Source: Proteobacteria bacterium UBA964 | GTDB lineage: Bacteria > Pseudomonadota > Gammaproteobacteria > Steroidobacterales > Steroidobacteraceae | NCBI GenBank assembly: GCA_002292945.1 | Contig: DBCG01000014.1 | Span: forward strand, 4,235-18,426 | Direction: 5' to 3' | Length of the DNA stretch: 14,192 bases | Shown: positions 6,930-14,192 of the stretch, one piece after another | Numbering within the stretch: position 1 is the stretch's first letter | Layout of the letters: every line of letters starts with the position of its first letter | Notes under the pieces: model-generated | Databases searched by the model: none | What the model saw: only the letters and a program-made list of their open reading frames with translations | Told to the model about the DNA's origin: nothing | Position numbers and translations under genes: made by a program

Positions 6930-7538
6930 TCAGCCGCCCGGCGTCACCACGGCGATCACGCCGATGGCGGGATGATCGTAATAGTTGCGCTCGTTGAAGC
7001 GGATGCGGCGGATCTCGTTGAGCTGTGCGGCTGGGTTGCCGTCGCTCGCATGGCGCAAGGTCATGCCGAAATGCAGCAGGGTGCCTCGCTCCAACTGGAA
7101 GCTGCCTGACAGGCCGGGCACATCGATCCCCAGGCGCTCGAGCGGCAGTCCGCTGCGGGGGGCGCCCCAGGATGCTGCGGTCTGCACCCAGCCGGTATGT
7201 ACCAGGATGCGATAGCCACCTCGGGTGAGCTTCTCGCGGGCGCCGCCCAACTGCATGCGGCTGCCGGGGAGCGGTCCGATGTAGCGGGCGACCTGCGTGC
7301 CGGCGGTGTCGCTGGCGCCACGCGAGGGGGCTGCAGAGGGTGCTGCATCGCTGCGGCCGCCGGGCGCCCGGAACACGATCACCTCCACCGAATAGGTGCC
7401 GCTGCCGGATGCGGCAGCCGGCGTCTGCGGCGTCGCAGCCGGCTTGGTCGCCTGGCCAGCGGCAGGGCCGGTGATGACCAGCGACAGCACCGTCAGCGCG
7501 GGCAGCCAGGCGGAGCGGGATCGGATCGTCATCCTCAT
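6930..7538 (-). CDS. csiV: CsiV-family (DUF2803) exported protein
   Basis: A 202-residue protein with an N-terminal signal peptide: basic MRMTIRSRS, a hydrophobic LPALTVLSLVITG core, and likely cleavage near AAGQA. It is therefore probably periplasmic. It is followed by an Ala/Pro/Thr-rich linker and family-type segments: YSVEVIVFRA, a short variable region, LTRGGYRILVHTGWVQ, LERGTLLHFGMTLRH, and a C-terminal block IRRIRFNERNYYDHPAIGVIAVV. In Vibrio cholerae, CsiV binds peptidoglycan and helps LpoA activate the synthase PBP1A; whether that holds here is inference. The ATG (7536-7538) overlaps the mfd stop as ATGA. A second in-frame ATG at 7530-7532 starts two bases past the stop and is an equally possible start. 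The tight junction suggests expression from the mfd promoter. The family call rests on motif pattern and location behind mfd. Confidence 0.82.
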   Translation of the reverse strand: MRMTIRSRSAWLPALTVLSLVITGPAAGQATKPAATPQTPAAASGSGTYSVEVIVFRAPGGRSDAAPSAAPSRGASDTAGTQVARYIGPLPGSRMQLGGAREKLTRGGYRILVHTGWVQTAASWGAPRSGLPLERLGIDVPGLSGSFQLERGTLLHFGMTLRHASDGNPAAQLNEIRRIRFNERNYYDHPAIGVIAVVTPGG

Positions 7539-10500
7539 CCGCCCATGATAGCCGCACCGCCGCCGAGGCGCTGCAACAGCCCTGTGACGAACTCGAAACG
7601 CTCGTTCTCATCGACGAGCGGGTGGGAGACTCGCAGCTTCAGCGGCCCTTCCAGCCGGTACTCCCGGGGGTTCGACTGCAGCAGCGCGATGACTTTCTTC
7701 GGGTCGATAGAGTTCTGCGCTTCGAACTGCAGCTGCCCGCCGTGCGTACCGAAGTCCACCCTGCGCAGGCCGAGACGCCGGGCGACCAATCGCAGCCGCG
7801 CCGTCCGCAGCAGGTTGCGGGCAGCCGTCGGCAGCTCGCCGAAGCGGTCGGTCAGTTCGACGAGCATGCCGTCGAGGGCGTCCTCGTCGGGCGCGGCAGC
7901 GATGCGCTTATAGAGCGCGAGGCGCACTTGTACGTCGCCGACGTAGTCCTCCGGGAGCAAGCTGGGCACCCGCAGCTCCACTTCGCTCTGTGAGGCGAGC
8001 GGCGCGTCGAGATCGACGCGGCGACCGGCGCGCAGCGCCTTCACCGCGCGGTCGAGCATGTCGAGGTACATGGTGAGACCGACTTCCGCCATCTCGCCGC
8101 TCTGCTGCTCGCCGAGCAGTTCACCAGCGCCGCGGATCTCGAGGTCGTGGGTGGCGAGCACGAAGCCGGCACCCAGCTCCTCCAAGGATTCCAGGGCCTC
8201 CAGTCTCTTGAGTGCGTCCCCTGTGAGCGCCTTACGCGACGGGACCAGCAGATAGGCGTACGCGCGGTGATGAGAGCGACCCACGCGGCCGCGCATCTGG
8301 TGCAGCTGGGCGAGGCCGAAGCGGTCTGCGCGGTCGATGATGATGGTGTTCGCGCTCGGGACGTCGATGCCGCTTTCGATGATGGTGGTCGCGACCAGGA
8401 TGTCGAAGCGCCGATGGTAGAAGTCGACCATCATCTGCTCGAGCTCACGTTCGCGCATCTGGCCATGCCCGATGCGGATCTTGGCCTCGGGTACCAGCTT
8501 GCCGATCGACTCGGCGACCCGGGCGATGTCCCGGACCTCGTTGTGCACGTAATAGATCTGACCGCCGCGGCGCAGTTCACGCAGGATGGCCTCGCGCACG
8601 GTGGCATCGTGCCATTCGGTGACGAAGGTCTTGATCGGCAGCCGCTCTGCCGGCGGCGTGGCGATGATGGACAGCTCACGCAATCCGCCGAGCGCCATGT
8701 TGAGCGTGCGCGGGATCGGCGTCGCGGTGAGGGTCAGCACATGCACCTCGGCGCGAAGGGCCTTGAGCCGCTCCTTGTCGCGCACGCCGAAACGATGCTC
8801 TTCGTCGATGATGACGAGCCCGAGATCCTTGAAGCGCGGCTGTGCGTGCAGGAGGCGGTGGGTCGCGATCAAGATGTCGACGGCTCCGCTCTCGACACCC
8901 TCCAGCGCGGCGGCGGATTCCTTGCCGGAGCGGAAACGCGACAACGATTCGATCCGCACCGGCCAGTCCGCGAAGCGGTCAGCGAAGTTGTTCTGGTGCT
9001 GCTGCGCGAGCAGCGTGGTCGGCACCAGCACGACGACCTGTTTACCGGCCTGCACGGCGACGAAGGCCGCGCGCATCGCGACCTCCGTCTTGCCGAAGCC
9101 GACATCGCCGCAGACCACGCGGTCCATCGGCTGCTCTCGACCGAGATCGGCGATCACCTGGACGATGGCCTCGGCCTGGTCGGCGGTCTCCTCGAACGGG
9201 AAGCCGTTGGCGAAAGCCTGGTATTCGAGTTCGCTCGGCGCGAGCTGCAGACCGCGCCGCGCCTTGCGTTGCGCGTAAAGATCGAGCAGTTCGGCGGCCA
9301 CATCGCGCACCTTCTCGGCCGCCCGGCGTCGCGCGCGGGACCATTGGTCGGAGCCGAGTTTGTGTAGCGGCGCGGACTCGGGTGCGCCGCCAGAATAGCG
9401 AGACACGTAGTGCAGTGCGTGCACCGGGACATACAGTCGATCGCCGCCCAGGTACTCGAGGACCAGGAACTCCCCGGGCTGACCGCCGACCTCCATCGCC
9501 TGCAGCCCGACGTAGCGGCCGACCCCATACTCCTCGTGCACCACCGGCGCGCCGGCGGTGAGCGACTGCAGATCGCGCAGTATGGCGTTCGGGTCGGAGG
9601 CGGCCGATTTTCTCCGCCGGCGTTCCTGTCGTGCGCGGGTTCCGAAGAGCTGCGACTCCGAGAGCAGCGCCAATGACGCACCCGGCAGGCTGAGTCCTTG
9701 CAGTTCCGGCGCGACGGTCAGGCCGACGCGTTCGCCGGAGGCAAGGAAACTCTCCCAACCGTCGCAGGCCGCCGCATGCAAGCGCGCTGCGCGCAAGAGT
9801 TCGCCGAGCACCTCGCGCCTGCCCGGTGAGTCGGCGGCCAACAAGACACGTCCCGGGAACTCTTCGAGGAAGCTTTGCAGCGGCGCGAGCGGGCGCTCCG
9901 CGCGCGCATCGAGCAGCAGGGATCTGGGCAGCTGCGTGCCGAAATCGAAGCCGATGTCGGTCGGTTGCGGATCCCGGAAGGGCTGGCTCTCGACGCGGGA
10001 GTACGCTGCAAGGCCCGTCTCGATCTGCTCCGGTGTCAGGAAGATCTCGTGCGGTTCGAGCAAGGGCCGTTCGATGTCGCCGCTGCGTTCGGCATGACGG
10101 TCCTGCAACGAACGCCAAGCCCGTGAGAGTCCGCCCTCACGGTCTTGGGTGAGGTCCGCGATCACGGTGCGGGCGGGGAGATAGTCGAACAGCGTTCCGG
10201 TCTCTTCGAAGAAAAGCGGTGACCAGAACTCGATGCCCGCCGGTGCGTAGCCGTCGCTCACGCCGGTATAGAGCGGACTGCGGGTGGGGTCGCCCTCGAA
10301 ACGGCTGCGCCAGCGACGCCGGAACGCACGGATCGCATCGGGGTCGAGCGGGAACTCGCGGGCGGGCAGCAGACGCAGGGCGGGCAGCGCGTCGAGCGAC
10401 CGCTGGGTTTCGGGATCGAACCGACGGATGGCATCGATGCGGTCATCGAACAGATCGATGCGCAGCGGATGCTCGGTGCCCATCGGGAACACATCGAGCA

Positions 10501-11020
10501 GCGAGCCGCGCACCGCGAACTCGCCGGGCGCACCGACCTGTGCGACCGAGGCGTAACCCGCCTCGATGAGCCGCATGCGGAAAGCCTCCAGCGCGAGGGT
10601 GTCACCCACCGCGAGGTCGAAACTGCGCGCGGCGACCCACCCGCTGGGCGCGAGCCGCTGAAGCAGCGTGTCGAGGGTGACGAGGACGAGTCCCCGGCGC
10701 AGTCCCGGCAGCTCGGCGAGGGTCCGCAGTCGTTCGGACACGATGTCCGGCAGCGGCGAGAACAGGTCCCAAGGCAGCACTTCCCAGTCGGGCAGCGTCA
10801 ACACCGGCAGACCTTCGCGCGCGAAGAAGCCAAGTTCCGCACGCCGTCGTTCCAGGCTGCGGCTGTCCGGTTCGATGACCAGCCATGGACGGTCGTCCTG
10901 GCGAGCGGCCTCGGCCAGCGCAAGCGCTGCGGCGCTGCCGTGCAGGCCCGTCCAGTGCACGAGCGGGCGTCGGGCATCGGGGAGCAACGGCTGGAAGATG
11001 GCAGGTCGGGGTGCTGGCAT
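7535..11020 (-). CDS. mfd: Transcription-repair coupling factor Mfd
   Basis: ATP-driven DNA translocase that pushes off RNA polymerase stalled at lesions and recruits UvrA for nucleotide excision repair. The 1161 residues compare with 1148 in E. coli. The UvrB-like N-terminal module includes LTLPDWEVLPWDLFSP and PGEFAVRGSLLDVFP. A CarD-like RNA polymerase-interaction domain begins near residue 485 with PVVHEEYGVGRYVGL. The helicase core has Walker A GDVGFGKTE (Lys644), Walker B DEEH at 739-742, LTLTATPIPRTL, and TTIIESGIDVPSANTII leading to RGRVGRS. RGAGELLGEQQSG marks the TRG region, and the C-terminal TRCF domain follows. The frame is open and intact throughout. The ATG at 11020 gives the expected N-terminus but has no visible Shine-Dalgarno. 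It is divergent from lolC across 90 bases and coupled at its end to the csiV-like gene. Confidence 0.97.
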   Translation of the reverse strand: MPAPRPAIFQPLLPDARRPLVHWTGLHGSAAALALAEAARQDDRPWLVIEPDSRSLERRRAELGFFAREGLPVLTLPDWEVLPWDLFSPLPDIVSERLRTLAELPGLRRGLVLVTLDTLLQRLAPSGWVAARSFDLAVGDTLALEAFRMRLIEAGYASVAQVGAPGEFAVRGSLLDVFPMGTEHPLRIDLFDDRIDAIRRFDPETQRSLDALPALRLLPAREFPLDPDAIRAFRRRWRSRFEGDPTRSPLYTGVSDGYAPAGIEFWSPLFFEETGTLFDYLPARTVIADLTQDREGGLSRAWRSLQDRHAERSGDIERPLLEPHEIFLTPEQIETGLAAYSRVESQPFRDPQPTDIGFDFGTQLPRSLLLDARAERPLAPLQSFLEEFPGRVLLAADSPGRREVLGELLRAARLHAAACDGWESFLASGERVGLTVAPELQGLSLPGASLALLSESQLFGTRARQERRRRKSAASDPNAILRDLQSLTAGAPVVHEEYGVGRYVGLQAMEVGGQPGEFLVLEYLGGDRLYVPVHALHYVSRYSGGAPESAPLHKLGSDQWSRARRRAAEKVRDVAAELLDLYAQRKARRGLQLAPSELEYQAFANGFPFEETADQAEAIVQVIADLGREQPMDRVVCGDVGFGKTEVAMRAAFVAVQAGKQVVVLVPTTLLAQQHQNNFADRFADWPVRIESLSRFRSGKESAAALEGVESGAVDILIATHRLLHAQPRFKDLGLVIIDEEHRFGVRDKERLKALRAEVHVLTLTATPIPRTLNMALGGLRELSIIATPPAERLPIKTFVTEWHDATVREAILRELRRGGQIYYVHNEVRDIARVAESIGKLVPEAKIRIGHGQMRERELEQMMVDFYHRRFDILVATTIIESGIDVPSANTIIIDRADRFGLAQLHQMRGRVGRSHHRAYAYLLVPSRKALTGDALKRLEALESLEELGAGFVLATHDLEIRGAGELLGEQQSGEMAEVGLTMYLDMLDRAVKALRAGRRVDLDAPLASQSEVELRVPSLLPEDYVGDVQVRLALYKRIAAAPDEDALDGMLVELTDRFGELPTAARNLLRTARLRLVARRLGLRRVDFGTHGGQLQFEAQNSIDPKKVIALLQSNPREYRLEGPLKLRVSHPLVDENERFEFVTGLLQRLGGGAAIMGG

Positions 11021-11029
11021 GGGCGCGCA

Positions 11030-11057
11030 AGCTTACAGCGACGGAGCGGTCGGGCAA
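11030..11057 (-). promoter_or_regulatory. Weak candidate sigma-70 promoter for mfd
   Basis: On the minus strand a -35-like TTGCCC (bases 11057-11052, four of six consensus positions) is separated by 16 bases from a poor -10-like TAAGCT (11035-11030, three of six). Transcription would start only a few bases before the mfd ATG, where no Shine-Dalgarno is visible. The support is weak; the true promoter could lie elsewhere in the 90-base gap or inside lolC. Confidence 0.25.
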
Positions 11058-11091
11058 GGGGGTGGACGCCGTTCGGGTGGCGGAGCCGATG

Positions 11092-11100
11092 TGGTTTAAT
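11092..11100 (+). promoter_or_regulatory. Extended -10 promoter element upstream of lolC
   Basis: TGGTTTAAT is an extended -10 element: TG, one base, then TTTAAT, five of six matches to TATAAT. The best-placed -35, TTCGGG at 11072-11077 with a 17-base spacer, is poor, as is often the case when the TG extension is present. Initiation about seven bases downstream would fall near 11107, only about four bases before the lolC ATG at 11111. The stretch between them, CCCCCGCGCC, holds no Shine-Dalgarno. Confidence 0.5.
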
Positions 11101-11110
11101 CCCCCGCGCC

Positions 11111-12379
11111 ATGTTCCAGCCGCTGCCGCTGTTCGTGGGCCTGCGCTACGTGCGGGCCCGGAACCGCAAGTTCTTCGTCTCCTTCATCACCTGGGTGTCG
11201 CTCGCCGGGGTCTGCGTCGGCGTGGCGGCCCTGATCGTGATCCTGTCGGTGATGAACGGCTTCGAGGGGATATCCCGGGAACGCCTGCTCGCCTTGTCCG
11301 CCCATGCCCGTGTGATCGCGGGGCCGGGCGATGCCGGCCGCGCGGCCGCCGCTCAAGCGTCGACCTGGCAGTCGGCGTTGGCGGCGATGGAGACGTTGCC
11401 CGGTGTCACCGGGGTCGCGCCCTACGCGGAATTGCAGGTGCTCGCGCTGCGTGGCGCCGAGAGCCGGCCGCTGCAGTTGCGCGGGGTCGACCCGGCCCTC
11501 GAATCGAAGGTCTCGGAGATCGCGCGGGCGTTGCGCGAAGGCGCGCTCACGGACCTGCAGCCCGGGGCAGCACGGCTGCTGCTCGGTCGCGGCGTCGCGG
11601 CCTGGCTAGGCGTCGGGGTGGGCGATCCGATCACCTTGCTGGTGCCAGGGGTGGATGCCGGCGGGACACCCGTGCCGCGACTGCGTGAGTTCCGGGTGGC
11701 GGGCATCTTCGAGGTCGGGCATCCGGAGACCGACAGCATGCTCGCGCTCGGACACATCGAGGAGGTCTTTGCGCTTGCCGGTGCCGAACCGCGCGCCTTC
11801 GGTCTCGTTCTGCGCTACGCCGATGCGCTGCAGGCGCCTGCCGGCGTCGCCGCTGCGGCGGCAAGGCTGCCAGCCGGGCTCAGCATGCGCGATTGGACGC
11901 AGGACCACGCCAGTTTCTTCCGCGCCGTGCGTATCGAGAAGACCATGATGACGCTCATCCTGTTGCTCATCGTGGGTGTGGCGGCGTTCAACATCGTCGC
12001 CATGTTGGTGATGGTGGTCACCGACAAGCGCACCGACATCGCGATCCTGCGCACGCTCGGCGCCTCGCCGCGACGGGTGATGGGCGTGTTCCTCGTGCAA
12101 GGGCTCGTCATCGGTTGGTCGGGCGTGCTGCTCGGGGTGCTGCTCGGCGTGCTGTTGGCGATCAACGCCACGGAGGCCGTGGCGCTGCTCGAGCGCTTGT
12201 TCGGCTTCCGCATCATGAACCCCGAGGTGTTCGTCATCTCGCGCATCCCTTCGGAACTGCGCTGGACGAACGTGGGTCTGGTGGCTGGAGCGGCACTGGT
12301 CCTGACGACGCTCGCCACGTTCTATCCTGCCTGGCGCGCCTCGCGCGTCGCGCCTGCGGAGGCGCTGCGCTATGAATGA
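11111..12379 (+). CDS. lolC: Lipoprotein-releasing ABC transporter permease, first copy (LolC/LolE family)
   Basis: Inner-membrane subunit of the LolCDE exporter, which extracts outer-membrane lipoproteins from the inner membrane and hands them to LolA. The protein has 422 residues. TM1 is at about 23-47, ending in ILSVMNGFE, followed by a periplasmic domain to about 275. TM2 is near 279-305, next to the coupling segment DKRTDIAILRTLGASPRR; TM3 is around 322-352 and TM4 around 384-410, with the family ending YPAWRASRVAPAEALRYE. The hairpin equivalent to the LolA-binding Hook of E. coli LolC is shorter here (PGVDAGGTPVP, 179-189), and the C-terminal FVISRIPSELRW resembles E. coli LolE. The name lolC therefore follows gene order rather than proof. 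The start aligns with the family N-terminus MYQP...GLRY. It is first in a probable lolC-lolE-lolD operon. Confidence 0.9.
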   Translation: MFQPLPLFVGLRYVRARNRKFFVSFITWVSLAGVCVGVAALIVILSVMNGFEGISRERLLALSAHARVIAGPGDAGRAAAAQASTWQSALAAMETLPGVTGVAPYAELQVLALRGAESRPLQLRGVDPALESKVSEIARALREGALTDLQPGAARLLLGRGVAAWLGVGVGDPITLLVPGVDAGGTPVPRLREFRVAGIFEVGHPETDSMLALGHIEEVFALAGAEPRAFGLVLRYADALQAPAGVAAAAARLPAGLSMRDWTQDHASFFRAVRIEKTMMTLILLLIVGVAAFNIVAMLVMVVTDKRTDIAILRTLGASPRRVMGVFLVQGLVIGWSGVLLGVLLGVLLAINATEAVALLERLFGFRIMNPEVFVISRIPSELRWTNVGLVAGAALVLTTLATFYPAWRASRVAPAEALRYE

Positions 12380-12385
12380 CCGTGC

Positions 12386-12389
12386 GGAG
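12386..12389 (+). promoter_or_regulatory. Shine-Dalgarno for the lolE GTG start
   Basis: GGAG in the 18-base lolC-lolE gap lies eight bases before the GTG at 12398. It supports that start over the in-frame ATG at 12416, which would remove six residues. Confidence 0.5.
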
Positions 12390-12397
12390 CGGCTGTC

Positions 12398-13642
12398 GTG
12401 ATCGCTTGGGAATGGATGGTGGGCACGCGCTACCTGCGCTCCGCACATCGTCGCGGCTTCGTCTCCTTCGTGGCGGTGATCTCGGCGCTCGGTCTCATGC
12501 TGGGCGTCGCCGTGCTGGTGGTGGTGCTGTCCGTGATGAACGGATTCGAGCGCGAACTGCGGTCACGCATGTTGGCGGTGACCTCGCATGCGACCCTCAC
12601 GGGACTCGAGGGCGCGCTGCCTGACTGGCGTGCCATCCAGCGCCGGGCCTTGAGCCTGCCCGGCGTCACCCATGCAGTGCCGTTCGTCGAGTCACAGGCG
12701 ATGGTGGCGAACGGTGCGCGGGTGCTCGGTGCCGCGGTGCGGGGCGTCGATCCGACGCTCGAGACCGGTGCGTCCGGCCTTGCCGAACATATCAGCGGCG
12801 GACGATTGACCGACCTGCAGCCTGGCGCTTGGCGGATCGTGCTCGGCAAGACGCTCGCCTTGGAGTTGGGCGTGAAGCCCGGAGATACGGTGGTGCTCAT
12901 CGCACCGGAGGGCAGCGCGACGCCCGAGGGCATGGTGCCGAGGATGCGGCGCGTGACGGTGGCCGGCACGCTCGATTCCGGGATGTACGAGTTCGATCGC
13001 GGGCTCGCCTTGCTGCACATCGCCGATGCGGCGCGGCTCTACCGGCTCGGCGACGAGGTCTCGGGTGTACGCCTCACGCTCGCCGATCCCTTGGATGCGC
13101 CCCGCTCGGTGCGTGAGCTCGCGCTTGCGCTCGGTGGCGGTTTCTTCGTCAGCGACTGGACGCGTCAACACGCAGCCTTCTTCGAGTCCATCGAGCTGAC
13201 CAAGGGTCTGATGTTCGTGATCCTGTCGATGATCGTGGCGGTGGCAGCGTTCAACCTGGTCGCGACGCTGGTGATGATCGTCAAGGACAAGCAGCCGGAT
13301 ATCGCGCTGTTGCGCACATTGGGCGCGGCACCGCGCAGCATCCTTGCGGCGTTCGTGTTGCAGGGGGTGTTGATCGGGTTGGTCGGCACGCTCGCCGGTG
13401 CGGCGCTCGGGGTGTTGGTGTCGTATAACGTCCAGTCATTGGTCGCCGGACTCGAGCGACTGGTCGGGGTGCGTTTCCTCGATCCTCAGGTGTATTTCAT
13501 GAGCGACCTGCCCGCGGCGGTGGAGTGGCTCGACGTGGCGCGTGTCTGCGGCGTAGCCTTCGTGCTCTGCGCCTTGGCCACGCTCTACCCGAGCTGGCGT
13601 GCGGCGCGTACCCAACCGGCGGAGGCCTTGCGGCATGATTGA
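12398..13642 (+). CDS. lolE: Lipoprotein-releasing ABC transporter permease, second copy (LolC/LolE family)
   Basis: Second inner-membrane subunit of the lipoprotein exporter, 414 residues, paralogous to the gene before it. Shared blocks include VLSVMNGFE, LTDLQPGA, DWTRQHAAFF, AAFNLVATLVM, DIALLRTLGA and YPSWRAARTQPAEALRHD. TM1 is at about 21-48, the periplasmic domain runs to about 265, and three further membrane segments flank the DKQPDIALLRTLGA coupling region. Its periplasmic hairpin reads PEGSATPEGMVP at 170-181, which matches the pattern TP-x-G-x-[IV]-P of the E. coli LolC Hook better than the first copy does. The C-terminal VYFMSDLPAAVEWLDV resembles LolE. The LolC/LolE naming is thus uncertain, but membership of the family is clear. 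It has a GTG start with GGAG upstream and overlaps lolD by eight bases. Confidence 0.9.
   Translation: MIAWEWMVGTRYLRSAHRRGFVSFVAVISALGLMLGVAVLVVVLSVMNGFERELRSRMLAVTSHATLTGLEGALPDWRAIQRRALSLPGVTHAVPFVESQAMVANGARVLGAAVRGVDPTLETGASGLAEHISGGRLTDLQPGAWRIVLGKTLALELGVKPGDTVVLIAPEGSATPEGMVPRMRRVTVAGTLDSGMYEFDRGLALLHIADAARLYRLGDEVSGVRLTLADPLDAPRSVRELALALGGGFFVSDWTRQHAAFFESIELTKGLMFVILSMIVAVAAFNLVATLVMIVKDKQPDIALLRTLGAAPRSILAAFVLQGVLIGLVGTLAGAALGVLVSYNVQSLVAGLERLVGVRFLDPQVYFMSDLPAAVEWLDVARVCGVAFVLCALATLYPSWRAARTQPAEALRHD
13621..13625 (+). promoter_or_regulatory. Shine-Dalgarno of lolD
   Basis: GGAGG within the last codons of lolE lies nine bases before the ATG at 13635. It supports this start, eight bases inside lolE, over the in-frame ATG at 13659. 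Confidence 0.5.
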
Positions 13643-14192
13643 GACCCATCACGATGCGATGCCGTCGCCGGCAGCGGACGCCGTGCTCGCTGCCGAGGGC
13701 TTGGTCAGGGAGTTCCGCGAGGGCGAGTCGACCCTGCGGGTGCTCGACGGACTCGATATGCGTATCGAGCGCGGTGAGAGCGTCGCGATCGTCGGCGCTT
13801 CGGGTTCGGGCAAGACCACGCTTCTGCAGATTTTGGGCGGTCTCGACCGGCCGACCGCCGGTACGGTGCGCATCGACGGCCGTGATATCCATGCCCTCGA
13901 CGAGACGGCCCGCTGCGCGTTGCGCAACCGCACGCTCGGCTTCATCTACCAGTTCCACCATCTGCTGCCGGAGTTCTCGGCCCTCGAGAACGTCGCGATG
14001 CCGCTGTTGGTCCGGCGCATGGCGGCGGACGAAGCGCGCGCCCGTGCGGCCGCGGTGCTCGGACGGGTCGGGCTCGAGGCGCGGCTCGGGCACCGTCCGC
14101 ATGAGCTGTCGGGCGGCGAGCGGCAGCGTGCGGCAGTGGCGCGTGCGCTCGTGACCGAGCCGCTGCTGGTGTTCGCCGACGAGCCGACCAGA
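13635..14192 (+). CDS. lolD: Lipoprotein-releasing ABC transporter ATPase LolD (3' end outside the window)
   Basis: ATPase that powers the LolCDE lipoprotein exporter from the cytoplasmic side. The 186 visible codons are open to the window edge; E. coli LolD has 233 residues, so roughly 50 are missing. Walker A is GASGSGKTT at 54-62 (Lys60). The Q-loop lies in LGFIYQFHHLLPEFSALEN with Gln106, a stretch characteristic of LolD. The ABC signature is LSGGERQR at 158-165, and Walker B is LLVFADEP with Asp182 and Glu183. The D-loop and switch His lie beyond the end. The final visible codon is AGA (Arg186), where the family has Gly in DEPTGNLD. It follows the two permease genes and overlaps the second, fitting one operon for the whole transporter. 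Confidence 0.95.
   Translation, partial: MIETHHDAMPSPAADAVLAAEGLVREFREGESTLRVLDGLDMRIERGESVAIVGASGSGKTTLLQILGGLDRPTAGTVRIDGRDIHALDETARCALRNRTLGFIYQFHHLLPEFSALENVAMPLLVRRMAADEARARAAAVLGRVGLEARLGHRPHELSGGERQRAAVARALVTEPLLVFADEPTR

Noticed and set aside
6939..6963. Possible terminator hairpin (CGGCGT ... ACGCCG) at the csiV-like 3' end
   Set aside because: The stem is only six pairs with a 13-base loop, lies inside the coding region, and has no T-run on either strand.
6568..7611. 347-residue minus-strand open frame spanning nagZ, the csiV-like gene and the mfd end
   Set aside because: It conflicts with the csiV-like frame, which has a signal peptide and family motifs; this frame has neither.
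8147..9367. 406-residue plus-strand open frame inside mfd
   Set aside because: It is antisense to the conserved Mfd helicase core and its translation mirrors that codon pattern without a domain of its own.
10469..11110. Upstream extension of the lolC frame into the mfd 5' region
   Set aside because: Family alignment places the LolC N-terminus at the ATG at 11111, and the extension is antisense to mfd.
11021..11110. SOS (LexA) box in the mfd-lolC gap
   Set aside because: No CTGT-N8-ACAG pattern is present; only an isolated half-site-like ACAG near 11035.
13639..14154. 171-residue plus-strand open frame over the lolD region
   Set aside because: It is an out-of-frame shadow; the frame from 13635 carries all LolD motifs and stays open to the window edge.

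Overview
The window is a compact block of housekeeping genes from the chromosome of a gammaproteobacterium with visibly high GC. Every protein I could read matches a well-known proteobacterial family. The lineage call rests on three things: the lepB-rnc-era-recO-pdxJ cluster, a CsiV-family gene directly behind mfd, and a two-permease Lol system with the LolD hallmark FIYQFHHLLP. High GC and heavy gene overlap would fit groups near Xanthomonadales, Nevskiales, Steroidobacterales or Chromatiales, but I cannot place it more precisely. I see no mobile elements, CRISPR array, tRNA, rRNA, phage genes or foreign-looking segment.

Region 1 (2-6921, + strand) is one uninterrupted run of eight genes: the 3' part of lepB (signal peptidase I), rnc (RNase III), era (ribosome-assembly GTPase), recO (recombination mediator), pdxJ (vitamin B6 synthesis), a PolB-like 3'-5' exonuclease of unknown role, rlmD (23S rRNA U1939 methyltransferase) and nagZ (peptidoglycan recycling). 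Nearly every junction is a 4-base start/stop overlap, so the run is probably co-transcribed and translationally coupled. RNase III, Era and RlmD all act on ribosomal RNA or its assembly.

Region 2 (6930-11020, - strand) holds mfd (transcription-repair coupling factor) and, overlapping its stop codon by 4 bases, a CsiV-family exported protein probably linked to cell-wall synthesis. It converges on nagZ with only 8 bases between the two stop codons.

Region 3 (11021-11110) is the only real intergenic space, 90 bases between the divergent genes mfd and lolC. It holds an extended -10 element so close to the lolC ATG that the mRNA may be almost leaderless.

Region 4 (11111-14192, + strand) encodes the inner-membrane lipoprotein-releasing ABC transporter: two related permeases (named here lolC and lolE) followed by the ATPase lolD, which runs off the end. 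The order permease-permease-ATPase differs from the E. coli order lolC-lolD-lolE.

I looked for a new biological system and did not find one. The items most worth following up are the conserved but functionally unassigned exonuclease in the run, the mfd-csiV coupling, the possible near-leaderless starts, the unclear LolC/LolE identity, and a Ser in place of Asn in the Era G4 motif.
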